DNA of 18,361 nucleotides from Rickettsiales bacterium (GTDB taxonomy: Bacteria > Pseudomonadota > Alphaproteobacteria > Rickettsiales > UBA1997). Each line of letters starts with the position of its first letter. Within the stretch, counting starts at the first letter, position 1. The stretch lies in the NCBI GenBank assembly GCA_023262945.1, contig JALQXY010000159.1:1-18361 (forward strand), given 5' to 3'. This document shows positions 7,551-15,577 of the stretch, one piece after another. Below the pieces are notes generated by a model, which worked only from the letters and a program-made list of their open reading frames with translations, did no database searches and was not told where the DNA came from. Made by a program: the position numbers and the translations under genes.

Positions 7551-10034
7551 ATGTTTATAAATCTCAAAAATCACTCTACTTATTCTTTATGTAAAGGTGC
7601 TATTAAAATTGATGATTTGGTTAAAAGGGGTAAGGAATTTAATATGCCAGCAATTGGCATTATGGATATTAATAATTTATTTGCTGCTTTAGAATTTTCT
7701 TCTACTTGTAAAAAAAACGGCATTCAGCCGATATTGGGCTGCGAGATTGTAACACATATTCCAGATCAGAAAAATAATCTTAACAATATAACTAATTCAT
7801 TTTATAAAATACCATTAATCGCTAAAGATGAAGTGGGTTATAAGAATCTGATGTATTTAGCAAGTCGTGCTTATCTTGATCGACAAAGCAACTTATCTCC
7901 TCATATAGAGTTTTCTTTATTAAAGGAAAAATCTCAAGGCCTGATTGCTTTTTCGGGTGGCGTTGATGGTTTTGTTGCTAGAAATATAATTAACAATCAA
8001 GAAAAACTAAGCCAAAATTTAATTGAAGAGTTTGCTAATGCTTTTAAAGATAATTTTTATATAGAAATTAATCGTCATAATCTTAAAGATGAAATAAAGA
8101 TAGAGGATGAATTATTAGAATTAGCTCAGAAAAATAATTTGCCTTTAATTGCATGCAATGATGTTTATTTTTTAACCAAAGAAATGCATGAAGCGCAAGA
8201 TGTTTTAAATTGCATTGGCGAAGGAGAATTATTTTTTAATGAAAATCGTCATAAAAGATCTTCTGAGCAATATTTTAAAAGTATGGAGGAGATGGAGAAT
8301 CTTTTTAAAGATTTGCCTCAAGCAATTGAAAATACAGTAAATATTGCCAAAAAATGTCATATTATGGCTTTCGAGAGGCCGCCTTCATTGCCGCGTTTTA
8401 GTAGTGATAAAAATTTTAATGAAGGGCAAGAGTTAAGTAAACAAGCTAAAGAAGGTTTAAATGCAAGATTGGAAGAGAAAATAAAGATTGATAATTTGTC
8501 TCATGAGCAAGTAGAAGAAATTAAGCAACAATATTTTGATCGTCTTGATTATGAAATTAGCATTATTGCAAAAATGGATTTTGCTGGATATTTCTTAATA
8601 GTTTCTGATTTTATAAAATACGCTAAGAATAATAATATTCCCGTTGGCCCAGGAAGAGGTTCTGGAGCTGGATCAATTGTTGCTTGGGCTTTAAAAATTA
8701 CCGATCTTGATCCAATTCGCTTTGGTTTACTTTTTGAAAGATTTCTTAATCCAGAACGAATTTCTATGCCTGATTTTGATATTGATTTTTGTCAAACTAG
8801 GCGGGATGAAGTAATTGATTATGTTCAGAAGAAATATGGCAAAGATTATGTTGCTCAGATAATTACTTTTGGAAAGTTGCAAACTAGAGCGGTTCTTAAA
8901 GACGTTGGTCGTGTTTTGCAAATGCCTTATAATCAAGTTGATAGAATTTGTAAACTGATTCCATTTAATGCTGTTGAGGCGGTAACTTTAGAAAAGGCTA
9001 TTGAGATGGACGAGGAATTTCGAAAAGCTATTAATGAAGATCCTCAAATTAATAAATTAGTTGATATTGCCCTAAAATTAGAGGGTCTTAATCGTCACGC
9101 TTCAACTCATGCCGCTGGTGTAGTAATTGGTGACAGACCATTATATGAAATTTGTGGATTATATAGTGATAAAGTTAATGAAATGCCAGCAGTGGGATAT
9201 TCTATGAAATATGCTGAAGCAGCTGGTTTAGTGAAGTTTGATTTTTTAGGACTTAAAACTTTAACCACAATTTCATCTACGATTGATTTAGTAAAGCAAA
9301 ATCGTAATATTGATATTGATATAACACAAATAAAGCTAGATGATAAAAAGGCCTTTGAAATGTTAGCTCAGGGTGATTCAATTGGGGTTTTTCAAATCGA
9401 ATCTTCTGGAATGAGGTCAGTTTTGCGTCAAATGAAAGCTGATAAAATTGAAGATATTATTGCTTTAATATCGCTTTATAGACCAGGTCCCATGGATAAT
9501 ATACCAACTTATATTCGTCGTAAGCATGGCCAAGAAAAGATTTCTTACCCACATCCATTGCTAGAGCAAGTATTAAAAGAGACTTACGGTGTTATTGTTT
9601 ATCAAGAACAGGTAATGGAAATTGCTAAAATTCTAGCTGGTTATAGTCTTGGAGCTTCTGATTTATTGCGTCGCGCTATGGGTAAAAAAATTAAAGAAGA
9701 AATGGATCAACAGCGTAAAATTTTTATTAATGGGGCCGTAAAAAACAATGTTGATGAGGTGAAGGCCGGAGAGATTTTTGACTTGGTAGGTAAATTTGCT
9801 GGTTATGGCTTTAATAAATCTCATGCTGCAGCTTATGCTTTAATTTCTTATCAGACAGCTTATTTAAAAGCGCATTTCTTGCCAGAATTTTTAACAGCTT
9901 CGATTAATTTAGATATTGATAATGCTGATAAAATTAATATTTTCTTACAAGTTGCCAAGAGTCATAATATAAAAGTATTGCCGCCCAATATTAACAAAAG
10001 TCAGTCTTATTTTAGTATTGAAGAAGTGAATTAA
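7551..10034 (+). CDS. dnaE: DNA polymerase III alpha subunit, C-terminally truncated (probable gene fragment)
   Basis: 827 residues, against about 1150-1180 in intact DnaE. Present: the N-terminal PHP domain (about 1-200, NHSTYSLCKGAIKI and IMDINNLFAALEFS), then palm, thumb and most of the fingers. PVGPGRGSGAGS precedes the catalytic pair D408 and D410 in MPDFDIDF, and D564 lies in LVKFDFLGLKTL. These correspond to E. coli D401, D403 and D555. FAGYGFNKSHAAAYALISYQ is intact. The frame ends right after VLPPNINKSQSYFSIEEVN, so the end of the fingers, the helix-hairpin-helix and beta-clamp-binding region, the OB fold and the tau-binding tail are missing. Without these a replicative polymerase should not be processive. 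No intein sequence follows, so this is not a cyanobacterial-type split DnaE. No other frameshift or stop is seen, so truncation is recent or the product is still used. The start ATG abuts the preceding stop. Mfd follows after 60 bases. Confidence 0.9.
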   Translation: MFINLKNHSTYSLCKGAIKIDDLVKRGKEFNMPAIGIMDINNLFAALEFSSTCKKNGIQPILGCEIVTHIPDQKNNLNNITNSFYKIPLIAKDEVGYKNLMYLASRAYLDRQSNLSPHIEFSLLKEKSQGLIAFSGGVDGFVARNIINNQEKLSQNLIEEFANAFKDNFYIEINRHNLKDEIKIEDELLELAQKNNLPLIACNDVYFLTKEMHEAQDVLNCIGEGELFFNENRHKRSSEQYFKSMEEMENLFKDLPQAIENTVNIAKKCHIMAFERPPSLPRFSSDKNFNEGQELSKQAKEGLNARLEEKIKIDNLSHEQVEEIKQQYFDRLDYEISIIAKMDFAGYFLIVSDFIKYAKNNNIPVGPGRGSGAGSIVAWALKITDLDPIRFGLLFERFLNPERISMPDFDIDFCQTRRDEVIDYVQKKYGKDYVAQIITFGKLQTRAVLKDVGRVLQMPYNQVDRICKLIPFNAVEAVTLEKAIEMDEEFRKAINEDPQINKLVDIALKLEGLNRHASTHAAGVVIGDRPLYEICGLYSDKVNEMPAVGYSMKYAEAAGLVKFDFLGLKTLTTISSTIDLVKQNRNIDIDITQIKLDDKKAFEMLAQGDSIGVFQIESSGMRSVLRQMKADKIEDIIALISLYRPGPMDNIPTYIRRKHGQEKISYPHPLLEQVLKETYGVIVYQEQVMEIAKILAGYSLGASDLLRRAMGKKIKEEMDQQRKIFINGAVKNNVDEVKAGEIFDLVGKFAGYGFNKSHAAAYALISYQTAYLKAHFLPEFLTASINLDIDNADKINIFLQVAKSHNIKVLPPNINKSQSYFSIEEVN

Positions 10035-10085
10035 ACCCATATCTTTGATGGTGGTAAAGACACCATAGATTTTAAATTTAAATAA
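10035..10085 (+). pseudogene. possible in-frame dnaE remnant after the stop
   Basis: Directly after the TAA at 10032-10034 the same frame reads THIFDGGKDTIDFKFK and then TAA at 10083-10085. In intact DnaE proteins the residues after ..YFSIE are typically a short Asp/Gly-rich turn and a strand leading into the GAIK.VG block. The DGGKDTIDF stretch resembles that turn and strand, but GAIK.VG never follows. I read this as a scrap of the original gene up to a deletion join near 10070-10085. The stretch is short, so the resemblance could be chance. Confidence 0.3.
10041..10070 (+). other. small hairpin between dnaE and mfd
   Basis: ATGGTG (10048-10053) pairs with CACCAT (10061-10066) around a 7-base loop. 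ATCT (10041-10044) can pair with AGAT (10067-10070) if TTG bulges. Only three T residues follow directly, so it is a weak terminator candidate at best. It may simply reflect the remnant coding sequence. Confidence 0.3.
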
Positions 10086-10094
10086 ATATATAAA

Positions 10095-13000
10095 TTGCAT
10101 TATTTAACAAAAATCAAAAACATTAATGAATCTTGTAGTCTCAACCTTATTCCTGAAGATGCTCAAGGTTTTTTAGTCAGTAAAATAATACCAAATTTTG
10201 TAAGCAAAGATATTTTATATATTGCTAAAGATGATATTGAGATCAATAAAATTGAGCAGCAATTAAAATTCTTTGGCTATAAAGATTTGGAAATAATAAC
10301 AATTCCAGCCTGGGATTGCCTTCCTTATGATTCAAATTCACCAAAATCAACCATATCAAATCAACGAGTTAAGAATTTTTATAAATTAGCAACTCGGTCA
10401 AAAAATAAAAATTTTATTATAATTACTTCAATTAATTCTTTTATTCAAAAAGTGGTTGCACCTTCTAAGGTGAAAGGCTTAGGACTCTATCTAAAAATGG
10501 GTAGTAAAATAGCAATAACTCAAATTGCCGAATTTTTAATTACCAAAGGTTATAATCGTCAATCCGTTGCTAATGATGTTGGTGATTTTGCTATTCGCGG
10601 TGGTATCATTGATATAGTAACACAAGAAGCGGCCGATTTGATAGGCTATCGTATTGATTTTTTTGGTGAAGAAATTGAATCAATCAAGATTTTTGATCCT
10701 CTTACACAAATTTCTCAAGAAACTGTTAAAAATATTGAAATTCTGCCATCGAGTGAGGTTATTTTAAATGAACAAACAATTGCATCATTTCGTCAATATT
10801 ATCGCCAAAATTGTTATAATTGGATTAAAGATGAATTTTATAATGCTATTTCTAATAATCGTAGCTATCTAGGAATGGAGCATTTTATGCCTTATTTTTA
10901 TGATAATAATTTAGTAAGTATGCTTGATTACTTACAAGATCCGATAATATTTTATAACAATTCTATATTTGATTTAATTGCCCAGAAGCAACAATTAATT
11001 GCAGAATATTATCAAGCAAGAATTGTTGATAATAAATATAATCAAGAAAACACTTCTCCTCCGATATTAATTGATTTATTATATAAAAATCTTGATCAGA
11101 TAGTTGAAGAAATATCAAATTGTATTAACATTGAATTTAATCAATCAACCAACAATAATTCATCATCAAGAAATATTGATCTTGATATAAAGTCTATTCC
11201 CGATTTTTCTTTAGCGGCAAGAGCTAATAAAAGAGATTCCATTGAATTATTTAAAGAGTTTATTTTATCAAGAATTAATAAGCAGCAAGATAAAAAGCCA
11301 ATAATCATACTTGCTTTTCTTAGTCAGGGGTTTTGCGATAGAATAAGTAAAGCACTTCCAGATTATGGAATTTATAGTCATAAAATTGATGATTTTACAG
11401 AATCAAAGCCAATTATAAATAACAAATTAGATACAACAATCTTGCCCTGCGATTTTGGTTTTTATAACGATGATTTGTTATTTATTGGTGAACAAGCTAT
11501 TTTTGGCGAAAAGCAATTGCGTCAGCAAAAATCAAATAAAAATGCTGGACAAAGATTGATCGAAGAAGGTCTTGCTATCATTGAAGGAGAGCTTGTAGTG
11601 CATCGTGATCATGGTATCGGTAAATTTGCTGGAATTCATACTATAGAATTAGCAAGATCTGAGCAAAATATCATCAAGACCGATATGCTTAAAATTATTT
11701 ATGATAATGAAGATATTTTGTTTGTACCTGTAGATGAGATAAACTTAATAAGTCGTTATGGGGCTGATAATCCCTTGATTCAATTAGATAGACTTGGATC
11801 TAGTAATTGGAAAAAGCGCAAAGAAAAAGTAAAAAAAAGAATCAAAATAGCAGCTGAAGATTTGCTAAAAATTGCCGCTGCTCGTAAACTTAAAAAAACC
11901 ACAATATTTAAAGCCGAGCAACATTTTTATGATGAATTTTGTCGTAATTTTCCTTTTGTTGAAACGCCAGATCAATTACAAGCTATTAGCGAAATTGAAG
12001 AAGATCTATCAAAAGGTTCACCAATGGATCGTCTTATTTGTGGTGATGTTGGATTTGGTAAAACCGAAGTTGCCATGCGGGCTGTAGCCATTGTTGTTAG
12101 CAATTCTAAGAATAATGACAATCAATCAAAAAACAATAAATCTAACATAAGATTTCAAGTAGCAATTATTGCTCCTACCACATTACTATGTCGTCAACAT
12201 TACAAAAATTTTAAAGAAAGATTTGCTGATACTGGTATAAAAATAGCTCAATTATCTCGTCTTATTAAAAGCGGTGCTGCTAAAATGACTCGTCAACAAA
12301 TCGCCGATGGTGAAATTGATATAATTATTGGCACCCATTCCTTGTTGCAAGATAATGTAAAATTTAACAATTTAAGTTTGGTTATAATTGATGAAGAGCA
12401 GCATTTTGGTGTTATACAAAAAGAGAAATTAAAGAAATTACGCAGTGATATTCATATATTAAACTTATCGGCTACACCAATACCTAGAACTCTGCAAATG
12501 TCTTTAACTGGAGTCAAGGATTTAAGTCTAATAGCAACTCCGCCACTTGATCGCTTATCGGTCAGAAATTTTGTCATGCCTTATGATTCTATTATCATTA
12601 AAGAGGCAATTATGCGCGAATATAATCGTAGTGGCAAAGTGTTTTTTGTGGTACCAAGAGTTCGTGATCTACAGGAAATTGAGCCTAAGCTTAGAAAAAT
12701 GTTACCAGATCTCAGGATTTCTCATGCTCATGGTCAAATGACGCCCACTGATCTTGATGACATTATGAATGAATTTAGTGATGGCAAAACAGATTTACTA
12801 ATATCAACAACCATTATCGAATCAGGAATAGATATATCTATGGCCAACACCATGATAATTTATAAAGCTGAAATGTTTGGTTTATCACAGCTTTATCAGC
12901 TTCGTGGTCGTGTTGGTCGCGGTAAAATAAGAGGCTATTGTTATTTTATGTTAGAAAAGGGTAAGAAATTAAAAAGTAATGCAAGAAAAAAATTAGAAGT

Positions 13001-13670
13001 GATGCAAAATTTAGATTCTCTAGGAGTTGGTTTTAACATTGCTAGTCACGATATGGATATTCGCGGTAGCGGTAATTTATTGGGTGATGAACAATCGGGG
13101 CATATTCGTGAAACTGGTGCTGAGCTTTATCAACAAATGCTATTAGAAACTATTGATAAACTCAAAAATTCTAAAGAAATAAATAATGAACAAATTACAA
13201 TTGATGAAAATGAATATGATTTTACAACGCAAATAAAGCTTGGCATCTCTTTGTTAATACCAAAAGATTATATAAGTGACCTATCTTTGAGAATGAGTTT
13301 TTATAAAAAAATTGCTTTGGTTAAAACTGCAGAAGATCAAGAAATTTTATGCAATGAAATGACTGATCGCTTTGGTAAATTACCATTGGAGGTTATAAAT
13401 TTAATTGAAACCTCTAAAATAAAGCACTTATGTCGCAGAATTGGCGTTGAAAAATTAGAAAATAAAAAAGATGGAATCTTGATAACTTTTAGAAATAATA
13501 AATTTAAAGAACCAGAAAAGCTATTGGAGATGATATTTTCAAGCAATAATAAAATAAGAATTAATTCAGAGCAAAAATTACTTTTTACTTGTAACGCTGT
13601 TAATGATAACTCAAAAATTGAGAAATCTTTTGATATTATCAATAAGTTAGAAAATATATGTCAAAAATAA
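10095..13670 (+). CDS. mfd: transcription-repair coupling factor Mfd
   Basis: 1191 residues, normal for Mfd. This ATP-driven translocase displaces RNA polymerase stalled at DNA lesions and recruits UvrA. The N-terminal UvrB-like region includes IPAWDCLPYDSNSP (about 73-86) and the FAIRGGIIDI block. The RNA-polymerase-interaction domain starts near residue 495 (VVHRDHGIGKFAG, H503). The helicase motor has Walker A GDVGFGKT at 650-657, DEEQ at 766-769, SATPIPRTLQMSL and motif VI RGRVGR at 937-942. The C-terminal Mfd domain follows (GISLLIPKDYI.D...R...YK). Start: TTG at 10095 is the first usable codon after an in-frame stop at 10083-10085, and no Shine-Dalgarno is seen. A low-complexity insertion (about 670-686, Asn/Lys/Ser-rich) sits between Walker A and motif Ia, and another Asn/Ser-rich patch near 353-365. 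The stop overlaps the next gene by 13 bases. Confidence 0.96.
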   Translation: MHYLTKIKNINESCSLNLIPEDAQGFLVSKIIPNFVSKDILYIAKDDIEINKIEQQLKFFGYKDLEIITIPAWDCLPYDSNSPKSTISNQRVKNFYKLATRSKNKNFIIITSINSFIQKVVAPSKVKGLGLYLKMGSKIAITQIAEFLITKGYNRQSVANDVGDFAIRGGIIDIVTQEAADLIGYRIDFFGEEIESIKIFDPLTQISQETVKNIEILPSSEVILNEQTIASFRQYYRQNCYNWIKDEFYNAISNNRSYLGMEHFMPYFYDNNLVSMLDYLQDPIIFYNNSIFDLIAQKQQLIAEYYQARIVDNKYNQENTSPPILIDLLYKNLDQIVEEISNCINIEFNQSTNNNSSSRNIDLDIKSIPDFSLAARANKRDSIELFKEFILSRINKQQDKKPIIILAFLSQGFCDRISKALPDYGIYSHKIDDFTESKPIINNKLDTTILPCDFGFYNDDLLFIGEQAIFGEKQLRQQKSNKNAGQRLIEEGLAIIEGELVVHRDHGIGKFAGIHTIELARSEQNIIKTDMLKIIYDNEDILFVPVDEINLISRYGADNPLIQLDRLGSSNWKKRKEKVKKRIKIAAEDLLKIAAARKLKKTTIFKAEQHFYDEFCRNFPFVETPDQLQAISEIEEDLSKGSPMDRLICGDVGFGKTEVAMRAVAIVVSNSKNNDNQSKNNKSNIRFQVAIIAPTTLLCRQHYKNFKERFADTGIKIAQLSRLIKSGAAKMTRQQIADGEIDIIIGTHSLLQDNVKFNNLSLVIIDEEQHFGVIQKEKLKKLRSDIHILNLSATPIPRTLQMSLTGVKDLSLIATPPLDRLSVRNFVMPYDSIIIKEAIMREYNRSGKVFFVVPRVRDLQEIEPKLRKMLPDLRISHAHGQMTPTDLDDIMNEFSDGKTDLLISTTIIESGIDISMANTMIIYKAEMFGLSQLYQLRGRVGRGKIRGYCYFMLEKGKKLKSNARKKLEVMQNLDSLGVGFNIASHDMDIRGSGNLLGDEQSGHIRETGAELYQQMLLETIDKLKNSKEINNEQITIDENEYDFTTQIKLGISLLIPKDYISDLSLRMSFYKKIALVKTAEDQEILCNEMTDRFGKLPLEVINLIETSKIKHLCRRIGVEKLENKKDGILITFRNNKFKEPEKLLEMIFSSNNKIRINSEQKLLFTCNAVNDNSKIEKSFDIINKLENICQK

Positions 13671-14224
13671 TTAACAAAATTATAACTTTATTTAGAAAAT
13701 TATTTGGCCACAAAGATAATACAAAAAATAATATTGCCAATAAATCAACGAGTGATATTTATTTTCAAGATTTAAAAAATACCAATCCGCAAGATAAGAT
13801 CGATGATGAGAGTTATATAAAAAAAGATGAAAATAAAAAAAATGCACAAGAGGCAGCAGATATTATTGTTGAAAAATTAAGAAAATCTACATCTGGAGTT
13901 AGGCCAAATCATTTTCATCATAGAGATCTTGATGTTGAGGTTGGTGGATTGGAGCAAAAAGAGCAAAAAGAGGCAAGAATAGATGATATATGGGATAATA
14001 GATCTGAAGAAGTTGATGAAGTATCAATAGAAGGCAATCGCAAAGCTATCAACACTACTGGCAAGAGATCCATGCTGTGGCGTATCAAAAAAAATAAAAA
14101 AGATAAGACCGAGCGCCTAAGTGAAGAAATGGAAATTGCTGAAAATGAAACAAAAAAACATACCGATAAAGTTAAGCAGGAAAGAAGTCAAGACAATAGC
14201 AAAGGTGGAGGAATGTCTCGTTAA
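13658..14224 (+). CDS. hypothetical hydrophilic protein with N-terminal amphipathic helix
   Basis: 188 residues, not recognised. Residues 1-19 (MSKIINKIITLFRKLFGHK) form a basic amphipathic helix with I4, I5, I8, I9, L11, F12, L15 and F16 on one side, which could sit on a membrane surface; this is inference. The rest is highly charged and probably disordered (DKIDDESYIKKDENKK and similar), with a denser central block at about 62-145 (AADIIVEKLRKSTSGVRP, NHFHHRDLDVEVGGLEQ, RIDDIWDNR, GKRSMLWRIKKNK). It has a Ser/Gly tail and no signal peptide, transmembrane segment or catalytic motif. It starts inside the last codons of mfd in a different frame, and its stop abuts the next ATG, so it is embedded in a coupled chain and very likely expressed. 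Proteins this acidic and basic evolve fast, which may explain the lack of recognition. Confidence 0.75.
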   Translation: MSKIINKIITLFRKLFGHKDNTKNNIANKSTSDIYFQDLKNTNPQDKIDDESYIKKDENKKNAQEAADIIVEKLRKSTSGVRPNHFHHRDLDVEVGGLEQKEQKEARIDDIWDNRSEEVDEVSIEGNRKAINTTGKRSMLWRIKKNKKDKTERLSEEMEIAENETKKHTDKVKQERSQDNSKGGGMSR

Positions 14225-15577
14225 ATGAATTATAAATATATTTTATTATTTATTATAATTTTTTGCCATAATTCGTTAGCAAATGATAAAGCATGTCAAA
14301 TTTCAGATAATATCATTAATAAAATAATCACTCAAATTAAAGAATCCAAAGACAAGGCATCAATTTTACAGAATTTTCCGCGTTGTTACAAAGCAAATCG
14401 TAATTTAATGCTTAAAATTTCCATAATTGATCCCGATCAATTCAAATATGCCGACAATACTTTGCGTGATGATGAAATATTTATCAGTCGCATTTTAAAA
14501 GTTCAGCCCACCATTTTACGTTATGCTTCTTATAATTTAAGAAATGATCAAGAATTTATGAGAAGATCAACTTATATACAAAGAGATTCTTTGAATTATG
14601 CCAGTTTAAAACTTCTCGATAATGTAAATTTTATGACTAAAATGATTACTATTGATTCTCGTAATTATATATTTGCCTCACCAAGAATTAAAGCTGATAA
14701 AGAGATCGCTAAAATTGCTTTTGAAGATGATGGATCTTTAATTAGAAGTGCTCCAGATGAAATAAAAAAAGATATAGAATTGGTCAAAATAGCTATTAAA
14801 TCTAACAAAAAAGCTTTTAAATTTATAGATAAAGAACTGCGTAAAAACAAAGATTTAAAAGAAATGTCTAAAAATGTTACTTCGATAAAATCTTATGACA
14901 AATTAAAAGAATTTCTGCAAGAAAATTATATTGATAAGAAAGATGATTTTTTGATAAAAATAATTAACCAAGGTAAGTTTTTTTCTAGCAATCAATTGGT
15001 TGATAGGAAATATATAACTAAATGGGTTTCTAAGTCGCAAGATGATAATAATGAGATATTATCTTTGGTTAAAGTGTTAGAAAGAAACTACCCTCAATCT
15101 TGGAAGTCTGATTTTGCAAATTATCCATTATTGCGAGATAAGGTGTTTAATTTCTTTAAAAAGCGCGATATTGATACTAGTACCATAGATAATATGAAAA
15201 CAACTTATTTCTGGGTAGTAAAAAATGATTTGCCCACAATTGCTTTTAATATTTACGGTATTAGGCCAAGTAAGGATAATGCCTTGGGAGAAGAATTCTC
15301 CGATGTTTCATCATTGACGGTAATAGCTCAAAAGCAAAATGAAAGATGGAATATGTCAGTAATTGAGGTTATTTTTAGTAGTGAGATAAAATTTGATTTA
15401 TCATTTATTAATGGTCATAAAAGATATATTATATGGGATCTCTATAAGATAGATGATAATGATCAAAATCCAAAAATAATATTTAAAGTTGAAGATGATT
15501 TTAAAGAATATTTTGAAGTTTATGAAGAGCAAAATGGTGGCAAGTATAATAAAATCTTTGTCTATGAACCAGATTAA
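14225..15577 (+). CDS. exported protein with six DUF4116-like 25-residue repeats
   Basis: 450 residues. It has an N-terminal signal peptide (hydrophobic core about 5-17, likely cut after SLA at residue 19). Residues 59-208 are six consecutive units of exactly 25 residues beginning at 59, 84, 109, 134, 159 and 184. Each has a hydrophobic position 3, a K/R near 6-8, an aromatic residue plus Ala or Asp in the middle (KYADN, RYASY, NYASL, IFASP, IRSAP, KFIDK), and most end in L/I-R/K-x-D/N. This matches the style of DUF4116 repeats, helical units common in proteins of host-associated bacteria and amoeba symbionts. Residues 209-300 are charged helix-like sequence. From about 310 to the end it looks like a strand-rich globular domain (TTYFWVVKNDLPTIAFNIYG, WNMSVIEVIF, RYIIWDLYKI). 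Function unknown. It abuts the preceding gene, and its last 14 bases overlap lpxB, so it is co-translated with lipid A synthesis. Confidence 0.8.
   Translation: MNYKYILLFIIIFCHNSLANDKACQISDNIINKIITQIKESKDKASILQNFPRCYKANRNLMLKISIIDPDQFKYADNTLRDDEIFISRILKVQPTILRYASYNLRNDQEFMRRSTYIQRDSLNYASLKLLDNVNFMTKMITIDSRNYIFASPRIKADKEIAKIAFEDDGSLIRSAPDEIKKDIELVKIAIKSNKKAFKFIDKELRKNKDLKEMSKNVTSIKSYDKLKEFLQENYIDKKDDFLIKIINQGKFFSSNQLVDRKYITKWVSKSQDDNNEILSLVKVLERNYPQSWKSDFANYPLLRDKVFNFFKKRDIDTSTIDNMKTTYFWVVKNDLPTIAFNIYGIRPSKDNALGEEFSDVSSLTVIAQKQNERWNMSVIEVIFSSEIKFDLSFINGHKRYIIWDLYKIDDNDQNPKIIFKVEDDFKEYFEVYEEQNGGKYNKIFVYEPD
14399..14848 (+). repeat. six diverged 75-base in-frame coding repeats
   Basis: The stretch encodes six tandem 25-residue units in the exported protein that starts at 14225. 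The period is recognised at protein level; the DNA copies have diverged and do not look like recent slippage duplications. No gaps are needed to align the units, which suggests constraint on the length of a helical repeat. Confidence 0.65.

Noticed and set aside
9960..10094. Split-intein dnaE, as in cyanobacteria
   Set aside because: No Cys-initiated intein sequence follows the truncated DnaE, and the break is at a different place from the known split site.
13337..13642. Minus-strand open frame of 101 codons
   Set aside because: It is antisense to the conserved C-terminal part of mfd; composition is typical of a shadow frame.
15489..15563. Longer lpxB starting at 15489
   Set aside because: The added 25 residues lie inside the upstream gene; LpxB proteins begin just before IIAGEASGD.
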